Source: Ga0077553 sp038215275 (lineage in GTDB: Bacteria; Acidobacteriota; Terriglobia; Bryobacterales; Bryobacteraceae). From it: a stretch of DNA of 12,289 bases. Both the position numbers and the translations under genes were made by a program. The stretch lies in the NCBI GenBank assembly GCA_038215275.1, contig JBBQRA010000178.1, positions 1-12,289 on the forward strand, written 5' to 3'. The notes below the pieces were generated by a model that was not told the DNA's origin, searched no databases, and worked only from the letters and a program-made list of their open reading frames with translations. Numbering within the stretch: the first letter of the stretch is position 1; every line of letters starts with the position of its first letter. Positions 5,684 through 12,172 of the stretch are shown here, piece after piece.

Positions 5684-6573
5684 GCGCCCATCACCCGTTC
5701 CAACACCGCCATGCGTATGGCAATGCCATTCTCGACTTGATTCAAAATCACCGATCGCTTCGAGTCCGCCACTTCCGACGAAATCTCCCGGCCGCGGTTG
5801 ATCGGCCCCGGATGCATCACTATCACGTCCGGCTTCGCCAGCAGCAGATGATCCGGACGCAGCCCATAAAACTTAAAGTAGTCGCCCGGCGGAAATGGCG
5901 TCTCGTGCTGCCGTTCCAGTTGCACCCGCAGCATCATGATCACGTCCGCGTCCTGAATCGCCTCGCGGATATCGTACGTCAACGAGACATTCGGCGCCAG
6001 GTTCGCCAACTGCGCAGGCAGCAGCGGCGCCGGCCCGCACAACACCACATTCGCCCCAAACTTCGAGAGCAGATAAACGTTCGATCGCGCAACCCGCGAG
6101 TGCGCAATATCCCCAATAATGGCCACTTTCAGCCCTTCAAGAGAGGGCCGGTTATCAAGAATAGTCCGTGCATCCAGCAGCGCCTGCGTCGGATGCTCAT
6201 GCGTCCCGTCGCCGGCGTTGATGATCGGCGTCGGCAGATGTCGCGCGAGAAAGTGGGGCGCGCCGCTCGACGCGTGACGCATCACAATCGCGTGCGGCCG
6301 CATCGCGCCCAGCGTATTCAACGTATCCACCAGCGATTCGCCCTTCGAAGCGCTCGAAGCCGAAGCCGTAATCGAAATCGTGTCCGCGCCCAGCCGCTTG
6401 GCGGCAATCTCGAAACTCGTCCGCGTCCGCGTCGAATTTTCAAAGAACAGGTTCACCAGCAGCCGGTTCCGTAGTGTGTCCAACTTCGCCGTCGAATTCT
6501 GAAAATCCTTCGCCCTGTTGAGAATCGCTTCAATCTCCGGGCGGGCGAGGTTCTCAATTCCCAGCAAACTCAT
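5680..6573 (-). CDS. pyrB: Aspartate carbamoyltransferase catalytic chain
   Basis: PyrB joins carbamoyl phosphate and L-aspartate to carbamoyl aspartate, the committed pyrimidine step. The 297-residue protein has all family blocks: 'FENSTRTRTSF' at 44-54 (carbamoyl-phosphate loop), 'SASKGES' with Lys78 (the loop contributed to the neighbouring subunit), 'VMRHASSGAPHF' at 97-108, 'DGTHEHPTQALLD' at 122-134, 'IGDIAHSRVARSN' at 153-165 and 'MHPGPINRGREI' at 253-264 (aspartate side). No pyrI regulatory chain is next to it, so regulation is likely through transcription or the PyrC partner. The start ATG overlaps the pyrR stop by one base (TGATG) and has GGAGAAGG seven bases before it. Order pyrR-pyrB-pyrC. 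Confidence 0.97.
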   Translation of the reverse strand: MSLLGIENLARPEIEAILNRAKDFQNSTAKLDTLRNRLLVNLFFENSTRTRTSFEIAAKRLGADTISITASASSASKGESLVDTLNTLGAMRPHAIVMRHASSGAPHFLARHLPTPIINAGDGTHEHPTQALLDARTILDNRPSLEGLKVAIIGDIAHSRVARSNVYLLSKFGANVVLCGPAPLLPAQLANLAPNVSLTYDIREAIQDADVIMMLRVQLERQHETPFPPGDYFKFYGLRPDHLLLAKPDVIVMHPGPINRGREISSEVADSKRSVILNQVENGIAIRMAVLERVMGA

Positions 6574-7124
6574 CAGTCGACCTTCTCCACCAACACGACT
6601 TTCTCGATCTCGTCAATTTCCTGGAACTTTACTTCGATGATCTCGTTCGCCGAGGTCTGCACCATGCGGCCCACATACCGCGCTTCGATAGGCAGTTCCC
6701 GCCAGCCGCGGTCAATCAACACGAGCAATTGCACCCGCGCCGGCCGGCCTTCTTTGAAGAGGGCCTCCAAAGCCGCCCGGATCGTCCGGCCCGTATACAA
6801 AACATCGTCCGTCAGGATGATATCTTTCCCCGTCACGTCGAACGGGATAGTGGTCGAGTTGACCACCGGCGACGTGCCAACGGTCGTCAAATCGTCGCGA
6901 TAAAGGTTGATATCGAGGGCCCCGGTCGGCACCTCGCGCCCTTCCAGATCTTTAATTTTCGCCGCCAACCGCGTCGCCAGCGGAACCCCGCGGCGCTTTA
7001 TCCCGATAAAGGCCAGCTTATCGAGGTCGGTCGTCTTTTCGAGTACTTCGTGAGCCAGTCGCACCAGGGTGCGATCAATCTCCGAAGCGGTCATCAGTTG
7101 AGATTTCAGACGAGTGGAGGACAT
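6573..7124 (-). CDS. pyrR: Bifunctional PyrR: pyr regulator / uracil phosphoribosyltransferase
   Basis: PyrR senses UMP/PRPP and in many bacteria binds pyr mRNA to cause attenuation; it also makes UMP from uracil and PRPP. The chosen 183-residue form matches the family length. The type I PRTase PRPP loop 'IILTDDVLYTGRT' is at 102-114, preceded by 'DINLYRDDLTTVG' at 71-83 and 'FIGIKRRGVPLA' at 39-50; 'LIDRGWRELPIEARYVG' follows. I start at ATG 7124 because the family N-terminus aligns there; the frame continues upstream to a GTG at 7175, but that overlaps the preceding gene and adds non-family residues. No clear Shine-Dalgarno is seen. Only 26 bp separate it from the preceding stop, too short for a pyr leader with terminator and antiterminator, so classical PyrR attenuation cannot act directly before pyrR. 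Confidence 0.94.
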   Translation of the reverse strand: MSSTRLKSQLMTASEIDRTLVRLAHEVLEKTTDLDKLAFIGIKRRGVPLATRLAAKIKDLEGREVPTGALDINLYRDDLTTVGTSPVVNSTTIPFDVTGKDIILTDDVLYTGRTIRAALEALFKEGRPARVQLLVLIDRGWRELPIEARYVGRMVQTSANEIIEVKFQEIDEIEKVVLVEKVD

Positions 7125-7150
7125 CCCGATGAGATTAACATGCGCCAAGC

Positions 7151-7885
7151 CTAACGAAAACGAACGGTGCCCCACTTCTCGGGCACATGCATGTTAATCA
7201 CGCCTTGCGGAGACCAAACCCAGTTGTCCTCCTTCGTTCCCGGCACTTTCTCATACTTGGCGTCCTTCACGCGAAGTTGCCATTCCACTCGCGAAAAATT
7301 CACCCGCCAAGCCTCGCCTGGCTTCGGCGCCACCGCCGGCCGCGGCCCGCGGTTGAACGCGCTCCAGGGAAATGCCATCTCGACGGTCCAACCCTGGTCC
7401 CGGTCCCGCGGATCGTTCAACGTCCCGCGCAAAGAAACCGCCGTCTTCAGCCCCGGAATCTCCCAGCCGTTGTCGGCCTTCCCCTTGTCCTTGTAAGGCT
7501 TATCCAAATGCAGATCCCATCCGGTGTTCCGCGCGTTGATCTCAAACTCAAAATAGTGCAGTCCATCGCCATCCGGGTCGAAAAACACCTCGAAGTCATG
7601 CTCGTGGAAAATCACCATGTCGTGCTTATCGTAGGTCGCCCAAAGATCCGGCTCTTCCATTTCGGCCGCAATGTAGAAGTACTGGTCGTCCCAGGTCATC
7701 TTCGCCCGCGTCCTGAACCGCGGCTTGGGTTTGGCGTCGCCCTCAATGTCCACAAACAAAGGAGTCCACGGCGCCGCTTGCCAAGCCGCCTCGTCCATCT
7801 TGCCGTCAATCGTCAAAGGCTGTGCCGCCCGCGGAGCGTCATAGCTCAACGCCGCACCCAGTAAGAAAACTGCCGTCAGAATCAA
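7151..7885 (-). CDS. Secreted CBM9-like carbohydrate-binding family protein
   Basis: The 244-residue product has a short hydrophobic N-terminus ('ILTAVFLLGAALS') compatible with export. It then shows the landmarks of the CBM9_2 fold: 'LTIDGKMDEAAW' (24-35), 'WDDQYFYIAAEMEEPDLWA' (65-83), 'HEHDFEVFFDPDGDGLHYFE' (94-113), 'EINARNTGWDL', and 'GWTVEMAFPWSAF' (165-177). The family consists of beta-sandwich proteins found free or attached to glycosidases; no catalytic domain is present, so binding of sugars or of the cell envelope is the best guess. The start is TTG 7885, overlapping the preceding stop by four bases (TTGA) with GAGG five bases before it; no upstream ATG is available. It lies in the middle of the run between a small secreted protein and pyrR, and has no evident link to pyrimidine synthesis. 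Confidence 0.85.
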   Translation of the reverse strand: MILTAVFLLGAALSYDAPRAAQPLTIDGKMDEAAWQAAPWTPLFVDIEGDAKPKPRFRTRAKMTWDDQYFYIAAEMEEPDLWATYDKHDMVIFHEHDFEVFFDPDGDGLHYFEFEINARNTGWDLHLDKPYKDKGKADNGWEIPGLKTAVSLRGTLNDPRDRDQGWTVEMAFPWSAFNRGPRPAVAPKPGEAWRVNFSRVEWQLRVKDAKYEKVPGTKEDNWVWSPQGVINMHVPEKWGTVRFR

Positions 7886-8202
7886 AATCGCCTCATCCGG
7901 CCCCGAATCCGCTTCGTGAGCTTCTCCATCTCATTGAGCTTCTTGATCGCGCCGACCGATAGCACGTGCCGGTCATGCTTCTCGAGTTCGGACTGAATCT
8001 CCCCGCTCAATTGGCGAATCGTCTCCAGGTCTTTCAGGTTCGCCTTGTGGTCGGCTTTCAACAACTCTTGCGTCCGGTCCTTGCCGTCGGGCCCGCGCAG
8101 CGTCTGGTCCGGTTGGCCCCCTTCGGTCGTCGGCCGTGGAAACGCCTGTCCAAAGGCGAGAGAAGCGGCAAATACCAGCAAAAACAGGGCTCTGAACGCC
8201 AT
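7882..8202 (-). CDS. Small secreted coiled-coil protein (acidobacterial type, function unknown)
   Basis: The 106-residue product begins with a clear signal peptide, 'MAFRALFLLVFAASLAFG', likely cut near 'FGQA'. A polar Pro/Gly-rich linker (20-44) follows, then a charged helical region (45-103) containing 'LLKADHKANLKDLETIRQL', 'ELEKHDRHVLSVG' and 'IKKLNEMEKLTKRIRGRMRR'. I recall similar 'LLKADHKANLKDLE' proteins in Acidobacteriota but know of no assigned function. I start at 8202 because the signal peptide begins there; the frame can be extended to 8283 but that would run into hom. There is no Shine-Dalgarno; a TATGAT hexamer lies six bases before ATG, which would suit a leaderless transcript. 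It is the first gene of the minus-strand run. Confidence 0.78.
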   Translation of the reverse strand: MAFRALFLLVFAASLAFGQAFPRPTTEGGQPDQTLRGPDGKDRTQELLKADHKANLKDLETIRQLSGEIQSELEKHDRHVLSVGAIKKLNEMEKLTKRIRGRMRRF

Positions 8203-8221
8203 GTTGCTATCATAACGGTTT
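8203..8221. promoter_or_regulatory. Candidate symmetric bidirectional promoter (overlapping -10 boxes)
   Basis: Only 19 bp separate two divergent start codons. In it, TATCAT on the plus strand (8208-8213) and TATGAT on the minus strand (8214-8209) overlap on TATCATA. The plus hexamer ends eight bases before the hom ATG and the minus one six bases before the secreted-protein ATG, placing predicted transcription starts at or beside the A of each ATG. Neither gene has a Shine-Dalgarno. Good -35 boxes are not seen (best on the minus side TATTCA, weak). Confidence 0.4.
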
Positions 8222-9526
8222 ATGCGTGATGTGAATATTGGCATCGTCGGCCTCGGTAACGTCGGGTCCGGCACCATGGCCATTCTGGCCGAAACCAGCG
8301 AATCAATCGCTCAGAAATTGGGCTTCCGCCTTGTCGTAAAAGCCCTCTGCGCCCGTACCTTCGACGGCAAACAGATTCCCGCGGCCCTCGCCGGCGCGCT
8401 GCAAACCACGGACTGGCGCGAAGTCGTCAACCACCCCGAAGTCGACGTCATCGCCGAACTCATCGGCGGCCAGGGAGTTGCCAAAGAGATCATCGATGCG
8501 GCCCTCGCTGCGGGCAAGAGCGTCGTCACCGCCAATAAAGAACTGATGGCAGCCCAAGGGCCGGACCTAGTCGAAAAAGCCATCGCTCATAGCGCCAACA
8601 TCGCCATGGAGGCCTCCGTCGCCGGCGGCATCCCAGTCCACACGGTTCTCCGCGAAGGCATCAGCGGCGACCGCATCGAGGCCTTTTACGGAATTCTCAA
8701 CGGCACCAGCAACTACATCCTCACCGAAATCGAACGCGACGGCACCGCCTTCAGCGATGTCCTCGCCGAAGCCCAACGACTCGGCTACGCCGAAGCCGAC
8801 CCTACCGCCGACGTCGACGGCTACGACGCCCGCAGCAAACTCGCTATCCTCGCCGCGCTCGCCTTCGGCGAGAAAATCACTGCCGCCGACATCTTCACGG
8901 AGGGCATCCGCCGCATTTCTCCGATCGACTTTCAATACGCCCATCGCCTGGGCCACACCATCCGCCTCATCTGCGCCGCCCGCCTCACGGCCGATGGTCT
9001 CACGCTCTCCGTCCGCCCGGCGCTCATCCCGGAAACGACCATCCTCGCCGGCGTCAAAGGCGCCTATAACGCGATCTGGATCCGCGGCAAGTACGGCGCC
9101 GACACGTTCTACTACGGTCGAGGCGCCGGCCCGCATCCCACCGGCGTCGCCGTCGTCAGTGACCTCATGCGCGTCGCCCGCGAGATTCGCAACGGCAGCC
9201 CGCAGCGCGTCAGCCCGTTCGCCCACGCCCACCTCGATGCCAACCAACCCGTCAGCATCCTGAAACAGAAACGCGCCTATTACCTCCGCTTCCGCGTGAA
9301 GGACGAACCCGGCATCATCGCCGCCCTCGCAAGCATTCTGGCCGCCAAGCACATCAGCCTCGACGCGGTCCTCCAACTCCCCAGCGAGGACAAAGCTGCC
9401 CTGCCCTTCGTCATCACGGTCGAGCCAACCTCCGAGCAAAGCGTGCAAGATGCAGTCGCCGAAATGGCTAAACTGGAATTTATGGTGGAACCGGTTCTGG
9501 TTCTACCCATGGAGACCGCTCTTTGA
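8222..9526 (+). CDS. hom: Homoserine dehydrogenase with C-terminal ACT domain
   Basis: Hom reduces aspartate semialdehyde to homoserine, feeding threonine, methionine and isoleucine. The 434 residues have three parts. The Rossmann NAD(P) domain starts with 'IGIVGLGNVGSG' (Gly10, 12, 15). The catalytic part includes 'SVAGGIPVHTVLREG' and 'LNGTSNYILTEIE', then 'YAEADPTADVDGYDARSKLAIL' in which Asp202 and Lys206 match the catalytic Asp/Lys pair four residues apart in the yeast enzyme. The ACT domain (~351-432) begins 'RAYYLRFRVKDEPGIIAALA', as in threonine-inhibited monofunctional enzymes. No aspartokinase is fused or adjacent. The start at 8222 fits the family N-terminus; there is no Shine-Dalgarno. 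It is divergent from the secreted-protein/pyr run and overlapped at its end by the methyltransferase gene. Confidence 0.97.
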   Translation: MRDVNIGIVGLGNVGSGTMAILAETSESIAQKLGFRLVVKALCARTFDGKQIPAALAGALQTTDWREVVNHPEVDVIAELIGGQGVAKEIIDAALAAGKSVVTANKELMAAQGPDLVEKAIAHSANIAMEASVAGGIPVHTVLREGISGDRIEAFYGILNGTSNYILTEIERDGTAFSDVLAEAQRLGYAEADPTADVDGYDARSKLAILAALAFGEKITAADIFTEGIRRISPIDFQYAHRLGHTIRLICAARLTADGLTLSVRPALIPETTILAGVKGAYNAIWIRGKYGADTFYYGRGAGPHPTGVAVVSDLMRVAREIRNGSPQRVSPFAHAHLDANQPVSILKQKRAYYLRFRVKDEPGIIAALASILAAKHISLDAVLQLPSEDKAALPFVITVEPTSEQSVQDAVAEMAKLEFMVEPVLVLPMETAL

Positions 9527-10194
9527 AATTCCTGCTCCTCATTGGCTTCGTTTCGTCAATAGGCATGTACGGGCAACCCGCACCTGGCGCCAACAACCGC
9601 TACCGCACCCCCGAGGGCCGCGCCGGTATGGCCGCAGCCCTCGACGGGGAACACCGGGACACCCGCCAGAAGCCGAAGGAGCTCATCGCAGCCCTCCGGA
9701 TCAAACCGGGGATGACCGTAGTCGACATCGGCACCGGTGTCGGTTACATGCTGCCGTTCCTGAGCGAAGCCGTCGGACCAAGCGGCCGGGTTATCGCCGA
9801 AGACATTTTCCCGGACTTCCTCGAGAAGGCGAAGCAGAAGGCCTCGCACTTGAAAAATGTCAGTTTCGTTCTCGGAACGGAAAAGGACGTCAACCTCGAT
9901 ACGGGTGTCGCCGACCTCATCTTCATCCTCGACGCCTACCATCACTTCGAATACCCCGAGGAGATGATGTCCCGCATCCGCCGCGCGCTGAAGCCCGGCG
10001 GAAAGCTCGCGATCATCGACTATTACAAGCGACCCGGGGCCATGGCTAACGCAGACCCCAACTTCGCCCTCACCCATATTCGCCTCGACGAAGCCGACGT
10101 CGTCGCCCAGATCGAGGGCTACGGCTACCGCGCGGTACTCCGTGAAGTGTTTCTGCCCAAATCCCAATACCTGGCTTTGTTTGAGAAAAAGTAG
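9523..10194 (+). CDS. Class I SAM-dependent methyltransferase with apparent signal peptide
   Basis: The 223-residue product has a Rossmann methyltransferase core: motif I 'VVDIGTGVGYMLPFL' (66-80), acidic motif II at 'AEDIFPDF', post-motif 'LIFILDAYHHFEYPEEMM', and 'LKPGGKLAIIDYYKR'. The substrate is unknown. The N-terminus 'MKFLLLIGFVSSIGMYGQ' looks like a cleavable signal peptide, odd for an enzyme needing cytosolic SAM. The start is TTG 9523, overlapping the hom stop (TTGA), with GGAG eight bases before it. The next option, ATG 9565, would remove the signal peptide and has only AGG close by, so TTG is better supported. It is translationally coupled to hom, but lacks the look of MetW, so a methionine role is not shown. 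Confidence 0.85.
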   Translation: MKFLLLIGFVSSIGMYGQPAPGANNRYRTPEGRAGMAAALDGEHRDTRQKPKELIAALRIKPGMTVVDIGTGVGYMLPFLSEAVGPSGRVIAEDIFPDFLEKAKQKASHLKNVSFVLGTEKDVNLDTGVADLIFILDAYHHFEYPEEMMSRIRRALKPGGKLAIIDYYKRPGAMANADPNFALTHIRLDEADVVAQIEGYGYRAVLREVFLPKSQYLALFEKK

Positions 10195-10197
10195 TTG

Positions 10198-10206
10198 TGG
10201 TATTCT
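10198..10206 (+). promoter_or_regulatory. Possible extended -10 promoter for tRNA-Ser
   Basis: TGG-TATTCT just after the methyltransferase stop is an extended -10 match (TGn plus four of six bases), 24 bp before the tRNA. No well-placed -35 is seen; the TTGAGA at 10181 is only 14 bp away. Confidence 0.3.
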
Positions 10207-10230
10207 TACATCTGACCGGCCCAAACTCGT

Positions 10231-10320
10231 GGAGAGGTGGCTGAGCGGTCGAAAGCAACGGTTTGCTAAATCGTCGTACTCGAAAGGGTACCAAGGGTTC
10301 GAATCCCTTCCTCTCCGCCA
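10231..10320 (+). tRNA. tRNA-Ser (anticodon GCT), CCA encoded
   Basis: A complete 90-nt class II tRNA. The acceptor stem GGAGAGG (10231-10237) pairs with CCTCTCC (10310-10316), followed by discriminator G and genomic CCA (10318-10320). The anticodon stem ACGGT/ATCGT encloses loop TTGCTAA with GCT at 10265-10267, which reads AGC/AGT serine codons. The long variable arm GTACTC-GAAA-GGGTAC is diagnostic of serine-type tRNAs, and the T-arm AGGG-TTCGAAT-CCCT is intact. It lies 36 bp after the methyltransferase gene. No integrase or duplicated tRNA 3' end is visible next to it. Confidence 0.97.
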
Positions 10321-10442
10321 GACACTCGTATGAAAAATATACAAAGCGTCTAAAGTTTAAGCAGCAGGTCGTACGCAGCTATTGAATACAAAAGGTTTAC
10401 CGTTTGGTCCTTCGTATGCACTCTGTATTCCCATAGGGAATT

Positions 10443-10820
10443 ATGGAACTTACTAAAATTCATGCAGCGATCGCCGGAATGATTCTAGGCGCTCTTCTCA
10501 TCGGCGGCACTACGACTGCCATGAAATTCAAGGCGGACGAAGCCGCCGTCGTCGCTCCGGCCCCGGTTGAATTCACCCCCCGCCCGAGCGCCTTTCGGCC
10601 GGTGACCCAGTCCGATGTGCAACCGCAGCGCTATGCCGCGCCCGCGACTGTTGTGAAGAAAAAACGTTCCACTCGCAAATCGGTCGCGATCGTAGCGGGA
10701 AGCGCCGGAGCGGGCGCAGGCATCGGAGCTCTGGCCGGAGGCAAGAAAGGGGCCGGAATCGGCGCCATAGCCGGAGGCGCGGGCGGATTGATCTACGATC
10801 AGGCCACTCGCAACAAGTAG
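10443..10820 (+). CDS. Glycine-zipper membrane/envelope protein, function unknown
   Basis: The 125-residue product has an N-terminal hydrophobic segment (~8-26, 'AAIAGMILGALLIGG') that is either an uncleaved anchor or a signal. A Pro/Ala-rich linker (35-70) and a basic patch 'KKKRSTRK' (72-79) follow. Then comes a glycine-zipper segment (81-117) with repeated GxxxG/AxxxG spacing, 'GAGAGIGALAGG' and 'GAGIGAIAGGAGG'. Such zippers pack as paired membrane helices in YMGG/outer-membrane lipoprotein-type proteins. There is no lipobox Cys. The start has AGGG about five bases before ATG. The 122 bp between the tRNA and this gene holds no other gene that I can see. Its stop codon abuts the msrA stop on the other strand. 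Confidence 0.8.
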   Translation: MELTKIHAAIAGMILGALLIGGTTTAMKFKADEAAVVAPAPVEFTPRPSAFRPVTQSDVQPQRYAAPATVVKKKRSTRKSVAIVAGSAGAGAGIGALAGGKKGAGIGAIAGGAGGLIYDQATRNK

Positions 10821-11345
10821 CTAGCGCTTCCAATCCGAGAAGTACTGGTTGAACTTGTCGACCTTCGGTCGAACCACAAACTGGCAGTAGCCGGCGTGGG
10901 GATTCCGAGCGAAATACTCCTGGTGGTAGGCTTCGGCCTCATAAAAGTGCACCGCTGGGGTAATTTCCGTGACCACCGAGTCGGCTACATCTAAAAACCC
11001 AATCACCGCTCGCGCGGTTTCTAATTGCTCGGGGGAGTGATAGAAGATCGCCGAGCGGTATTGGGTCCCGACGTCGTTCCCCTGCCGGTTGCGCGTCGTC
11101 GGGTCGTGGATGGAGAAAAACACGGTCAGGATGTCCTTGAAAGTGACCTGCGCCGGATCGTACGTGATCCGGACCACTTCGGCATGGCCGGTGGTTCCCA
11201 TGCAGACCGCCTCGTACGAGGGATCCTCGACACTCCCCCCCATGTATCCGGACTCTACGGATAAAACTCCCTTCATCCGATCAAATACCGCTTCGAGGCA
11301 CCAAAAGCAGCCTCCACCCAACGTTGTGATCTCTGTTGAATTCAT
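10821..11345 (-). CDS. msrA: Peptide-methionine (S)-S-oxide reductase MsrA
   Basis: MsrA reduces methionine-S-sulfoxide in oxidised proteins, using thioredoxin. The 174-residue length is normal for the single-domain form. The catalytic 'GGGCFWCLEAVF' motif holds nucleophile Cys13 (with Cys16); 'SGYMGG', 'YEAVCMGTTGHAEVVRITYDP' with Glu56, 'FFSIHDPT', and 'GNDVGTQYRSAIF' follow. Cys154 in 'GYCQFVV' could act as a resolving Cys. There is no signal peptide, so it is cytosolic. No msrB is adjacent or fused. The ATG at 11345 fits the family start; I see no clear Shine-Dalgarno. It is divergent from the cyclophilin gene with 46 bp between starts, and convergent with the glycine-zipper gene with no gap. 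Confidence 0.96.
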   Translation of the reverse strand: MNSTEITTLGGGCFWCLEAVFDRMKGVLSVESGYMGGSVEDPSYEAVCMGTTGHAEVVRITYDPAQVTFKDILTVFFSIHDPTTRNRQGNDVGTQYRSAIFYHSPEQLETARAVIGFLDVADSVVTEITPAVHFYEAEAYHQEYFARNPHAGYCQFVVRPKVDKFNQYFSDWKR

Positions 11346-11391
11346 AGTGATTTGATGCGAACAGCCGGTCTAACGGTTTAAGCTGAGAAAT

Positions 11392-12168
11392 ATGAACTTG
11401 CGATGGCTCCTGATTGTTGCGCCGGTGTTAGCTTTGGCGCAACCCCCGGCCGCGGCTCCGAAGCCAGCGGCACCCAAACCCGCGGCGGCAAAGCCGGCCG
11501 CTGTGAAACCGGCAGCGGCGCCGGCGAAACCAGCCCGGGAACCAGGAACCTACGCCTACTTCACGATCACACAGGGCGCTACAACGTTAGGCACCATCGT
11601 CACCAAGATGTTCGCCGACGAATCGCCTATCACGGTGAAAAATTTCGCGGACCTCGCTATGGGCCGGAAGGAATGGACGAATCCCCAGACCCGAGCCCGC
11701 ACCAAGGCCCCGCTCTACAATGGGCTGACTTTCCATCGCGTTATTCCTGGATTCATGATTCAGGGCGGTGATCCCCTCGGAACTGGCACAGGCGGCACCG
11801 ACGTGATCCCGGATGAGTTTCATCCGACACTGAAGTTCGACATCCCCGGACGCTTGGCGATGGCGAATGCGGGGCCGGGGACCGGTTCGTCCCAGTTCTT
11901 TATCACCGAAGGCCCGACGCCTCATCTGAACGGCCGTCACACAATTTTTGGTCAGGTGATTGAAGGGCAGGATCTCGTCACGCGCATCGCTAATGTCCCG
12001 AAGGGCCGCGGCGATTCGCCAGCCGTACCGGTAAAAATGCGAGTGGTGGTGCGTCGCGAAGGATACCCCCCGGTGACTACCGCGCCCAAGAAAGCTGCTC
12101 CGCGCCCGGCCGTCGCGAAGCCGAAACCGGCCGCGGCAAAGCCCGCCGCGGCGCCGAAGAAAATCTAG
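11392..12168 (+). CDS. Secreted cyclophilin-type peptidyl-prolyl isomerase with Ala/Pro/Lys tails
   Basis: This enzyme should catalyse prolyl cis-trans isomerisation outside the cytoplasm. Residues 1-16 ('MNLRWLLIVAPVLALA') are a signal peptide. Residues 17-50 are an Ala/Pro/Lys-rich repeat linker. The cyclophilin domain spans ~52-225, with the catalytic block 'FHRVIPGFMIQGGDP' (Arg116) and 'GSSQFFITEGPTPHLNGRH' (165-183) before 'TIFGQV'. His178 sits where human cyclophilin A has Trp121, so cyclosporin sensitivity is unlikely. A second Ala/Pro/Lys tail (231-258) ends the protein. The low-complexity arms on both sides are unusual and could bind cell wall or stay disordered. The 46-bp gap to msrA must hold both promoters; GAG lies seven bases before the ATG, a weak ribosome site. 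Confidence 0.93.
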   Translation: MNLRWLLIVAPVLALAQPPAAAPKPAAPKPAAAKPAAVKPAAAPAKPAREPGTYAYFTITQGATTLGTIVTKMFADESPITVKNFADLAMGRKEWTNPQTRARTKAPLYNGLTFHRVIPGFMIQGGDPLGTGTGGTDVIPDEFHPTLKFDIPGRLAMANAGPGTGSSQFFITEGPTPHLNGRHTIFGQVIEGQDLVTRIANVPKGRGDSPAVPVKMRVVVRREGYPPVTTAPKKAAPRPAVAKPKPAAAKPAAAPKKI

Positions 12169-12172
12169 GCTG

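Noticed and set aside
4448..5740. 430-codon open frame on the plus strand, antisense to pyrC
   Set aside because: The product is extremely Arg/His-rich with no family features. It is a by-product of GC-rich codon bias in the strongly supported pyrC on the other strand.
7125..7150. PyrR-dependent attenuator or other pyr leader before pyrR
   Set aside because: Only 26 bp are available between the stop of the preceding gene and the pyrR start, with no hairpin visible.
8567..9448. 293-codon open frame on the minus strand, antisense to hom
   Set aside because: Gly/Ala/Asp-rich composition without domains, fully inside the unambiguous hom gene.
9556..10344. 262-codon minus-strand frame covering the methyltransferase and the tRNA
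   Set aside because: It runs through a complete tRNA-Ser and a well-supported gene on the other strand, so it is a shadow frame.
10321..10442. Integration scar or attachment site downstream of tRNA-Ser
   Set aside because: No repeat of the tRNA 3' end and no integrase gene is visible in the window.
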